A stretch of DNA of 9,083 nt from Flavobacteriales bacterium UBA1820 (lineage in GTDB: Bacteria; Bacteroidota; Bacteroidia; Flavobacteriales; UBA1820): NCBI GenBank assembly GCA_002314265.1, contig DCEW01000008.1:5165-14247 (forward strand), given 5' to 3'. Shown in pieces: positions 7,606-9,083 of the stretch. Within the stretch, counting starts at the first letter, position 1. Each line of letters opens with the position of its first letter. Position numbers and translations under genes: made by a program. The notes below the pieces were generated by a model. It was not told the DNA's origin. It did no database searches and saw only the letters and a list, made by a program, of their open reading frames with translations.

Positions 7606-7672
7606 CGTTTTCTCGCCTCGGCAAAGCTCGCGCAAGCGCGGCTCTGCACTCGGCTTAACGAAAACGGTGAAT
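7606..7672. repeat. Tandem intergenic repeat, copy 2 (about 67 bases)
   Basis: This is the second copy of the repeat, with its core at 7614-7672. Its middle stem is TCGCG (7628-7632) with CGCGG (7637-7641) around the loop CAAG. Relative to copy 1, two A-T pairs have become C-G and G-C, and one C-G pair has become a T-G wobble, so pairing is kept while sequence changes. The conserved right block ends at 7672, five bases before the ATG of the DUF3108 gene. Copy 2 therefore forms the immediate upstream region of that gene. Together with copy 1 it fills most of the 195-base gap after recG. Confidence 0.85.
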
Positions 7673-7677
7673 GACAG

Positions 7678-8490
7678 ATGAAACAACTTACGATGAAACG
7701 AATCCTCATACTTTTTCTGCTGACGGGAGGCATATTCTCCGCCGCGGGACAGATCTACGTGCCCGGCGAAGAGTTGTTCTACCGTGTCAGCTACCGCGCC
7801 AAGCTGGTGCCCAATACGGAGGTGGCTACCGTCGTGGTGCGTACCTCCGAGGTCGAACTCGACGGACAGACCGTCTATAACGTCTTCGGACAGGGCAAGA
7901 CGCTGGCCTCGTTCCGGTGGTTCTTCTCGCTCGACGACCGGTACAACATCTGGGTCGATACCGCGACGCTGCGCACCGTGCGATTCACGAGCGATATCCA
8001 CGAAGGGGGCTATACCTTCCGCAGCCGGTTCGACTACGACTGGCCGGCGCGGCGCGTGGCGACCCGCTGGCAGCGGCGCACGCTGCCCGAAAACCGGAAG
8101 GAGATGGCGCTCACCGACGTGAGCATGGACGCCGTGTCGCTCTTTTTCAACATGCGCAGCGCCGACGCAGCGTCGTTCCGCGTCGGCGAGCAGCGTGTCT
8201 TGCAGATGGTGCTCGAAGATACGATCCGCCATTTGCGCTACCGCTTCGAGGGGCGCGAGGTGAAGAAAATCCGCAACATGGGGAAATTCAACACGTTGAA
8301 GTTCGCCTGCCAGATCGGCACCTCCGAGAGTTTCTCGTTCACCGACGGATCGGAGTTCTTCATCTGGCTGTCGGACGACGAGAACAAGATTCCCCTTCAC
8401 CTCGAATCGCCCATCCGCGTGGGAAGCGTCAATGCCTATATCACGGGGTATAAGGGGCTGAAATATCCGTTGACCAGCAAAATCAGGTGA
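7678..8490 (+). CDS. Secreted DUF3108-domain protein
   Basis: The 270-residue product has an N-terminal signal peptide: basic MKR at 6-8, a hydrophobic stretch from residue 9 to 20, and a likely cleavage after SAAG (21-24) leaving Gln at the mature N-terminus, a common pattern in Bacteroidota. The mature part begins IYVPGEELFYRVSY and continues with alternating strand-like segments, as in DUF3108 proteins. These are envelope-associated, beta-rich and of unknown function. No catalytic motif, lipobox or membrane anchor is visible, so a periplasmic location is most likely. The start is ATG 7678, since an in-frame TGA lies at 7672-7674; ATG 7693 (residue 6) is an equally good start for the signal peptide. 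No TAnnTTTG promoter is seen directly upstream, only the tandem repeats. The gene is followed after two bases by a hydrolase gene. The family call rests on recognition of sequence style and is fairly confident; the role is unknown. Confidence 0.82.
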   Translation: MKQLTMKRILILFLLTGGIFSAAGQIYVPGEELFYRVSYRAKLVPNTEVATVVVRTSEVELDGQTVYNVFGQGKTLASFRWFFSLDDRYNIWVDTATLRTVRFTSDIHEGGYTFRSRFDYDWPARRVATRWQRRTLPENRKEMALTDVSMDAVSLFFNMRSADAASFRVGEQRVLQMVLEDTIRHLRYRFEGREVKKIRNMGKFNTLKFACQIGTSESFSFTDGSEFFIWLSDDENKIPLHLESPIRVGSVNAYITGYKGLKYPLTSKIR

Positions 8491-8492
8491 AG

Positions 8493-9083
8493 ATGAAACT
8501 GACGCAGATCGATTTGGCGGAGGGCCGCGGCGGATCGCAGCGGGAGGTGTCGGCATCGGAAGCGGTCGCACGCGCGGAAGAGGCGTGCGGCGGTACGTTG
8601 CTGCTTTTCGAACCGGACGGCGCGCCGCGCGCGGCCGTCGCGATCTGTCCGGGCGGCGGATTCGGTAAGGTCAACACGGAACACGAGGGGGTTGCCTTCG
8701 CCGAATGGTTCGTTGCACACGGCATCGCCGCCGGTGTGGTGAAGTACCGTCTGCCCGAAGGCGATCCGGCGCTTCCGCAGCAGGATGTCGAACGGGCCGC
8801 GGAGTTGCTGCGCAATCGTTTCGGCGGCGTGAAGACCGGTGTGCTGGGCGCCTCGATCGGCGGTTATCTGGCGGCTTGCGCGGCACTCGCGCAGCCTGCG
8901 GCGCGGCGTCCCGATTTCCAGCTGCTGTTTTATCCCGTGGTGAGCATGGAGGAGGAGTTCGCGCATCGTCCTTCGATGCTGCGCATGTTCGGCCGCGAGC
9001 TGCACGGCCTGGAAGCCAAACGCCGTTCCCCGCTCTACCGGATCGATCGGGCGGCGCCTCCGGCCTTTCTCGCCGCGGCGGCC
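8493..9083 (+). CDS. Alpha/beta hydrolase (BD-FAE / acetylxylan-esterase-like), 3' end cut off by the window
   Basis: The open frame gives 197 codons without a stop and runs off the window. The product matches the pattern of small alpha/beta-hydrolase esterases. An oxyanion-hole segment CPGGGFG (52-58) is followed by EHEGVAFAEWF and a GIAAGVVKYRLP strand, a family hallmark. The nucleophile elbow is GASIGG, with Ser121 in a G-x-S-x-G motif. The last residues, PPAFLAAAA, are the strand that normally leads to the catalytic Asp, which should lie just beyond the window, with the His further on. Relatives hydrolyse acyl esters on sugars or small molecules. No signal peptide is seen (start MKLTQIDLAEG), so it is probably cytoplasmic, unlike many secreted xylan esterases. 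ATG 8493 lies two bases after the DUF3108 stop, and AGGTGA overlaps that stop as a possible ribosome-binding site, suggesting translational coupling. The exact substrate is unknown. Confidence 0.85.
   Translation, partial: MKLTQIDLAEGRGGSQREVSASEAVARAEEACGGTLLLFEPDGAPRAAVAICPGGGFGKVNTEHEGVAFAEWFVAHGIAAGVVKYRLPEGDPALPQQDVERAAELLRNRFGGVKTGVLGASIGGYLAACAALAQPAARRPDFQLLFYPVVSMEEEFAHRPSMLRMFGRELHGLEAKRRSPLYRIDRAAPPAFLAAAA

Noticed and set aside
7538..7672. A minimal CRISPR array
   Set aside because: There are only two copies, they diverge by about 19 percent with internal covariation, and only 9-17 bases separate them. No cas genes are nearby.
7440..7733. Minus-strand open frames crossing the tandem repeats, in which each repeat can be read as a peptide like FTVFVKPS-x-EP
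   Set aside because: The two repeat copies are read in different open frames, and the variable positions preserve base pairing rather than amino-acid sequence. They overlap real genes on the other strand. Similar small proteins in annotations are probably repeat artefacts.

Overview
The window looks like chromosomal DNA from a GC-rich member of the Bacteroidota, probably Alistipes/Rikenellaceae-like. That placement is an inference from three things. Both intergenic promoters fit the Bacteroidota form (TTG or T-rich -33 element, about 19-20 bases, then TAnnTTTG). Shine-Dalgarno sites are weak or absent. Protein style also fits: a RecG with a short N-terminus, and a DUF3108 protein whose predicted mature end starts with Gln. 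The content is mostly housekeeping, and I see no phage, transposase, CRISPR array, tRNA or rRNA.

Layout. Positions 1-535 (+) hold the 3' part of a PfkB-family sugar kinase (fructokinase-like). It meets tail to tail, with overlapping stop codons, a membrane-anchored calcineurin-like metallophosphoesterase on the minus strand (532-1737). A 130-base divergent gap (1738-1867) carries a good promoter for mfd (1868-5254, +), the transcription-repair coupling factor. A 104-base gap with two hairpins and a very clear promoter leads into recG (5359-7482, +), whose transcript is predicted to start at or next to its ATG.

Downstream, 7483-7677 contains a short hairpin and then two copies of a roughly 67-base repeat. 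The stem-loops of the two copies differ by compensatory changes. The second copy ends five bases before a secreted DUF3108 protein gene (7678-8490). That gene is followed two bases later by an alpha/beta-hydrolase gene that runs off the window (8493-9083).

How the genes fit together. Mfd and RecG are related superfamily 2 double-stranded DNA translocases that share a TRG-type motif. Mfd clears stalled RNA polymerase and recruits excision repair; RecG remodels forks and R-loops. Their adjacency makes this a small genome-maintenance block, although each gene seems to have its own promoter. The DUF3108 and hydrolase genes form a likely two-gene unit. The kinase and phosphoesterase show no evident functional link to their neighbours. 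The most unusual element is the tandem covarying repeat; the rest is ordinary chromosome with some interesting promoter and overlap details.
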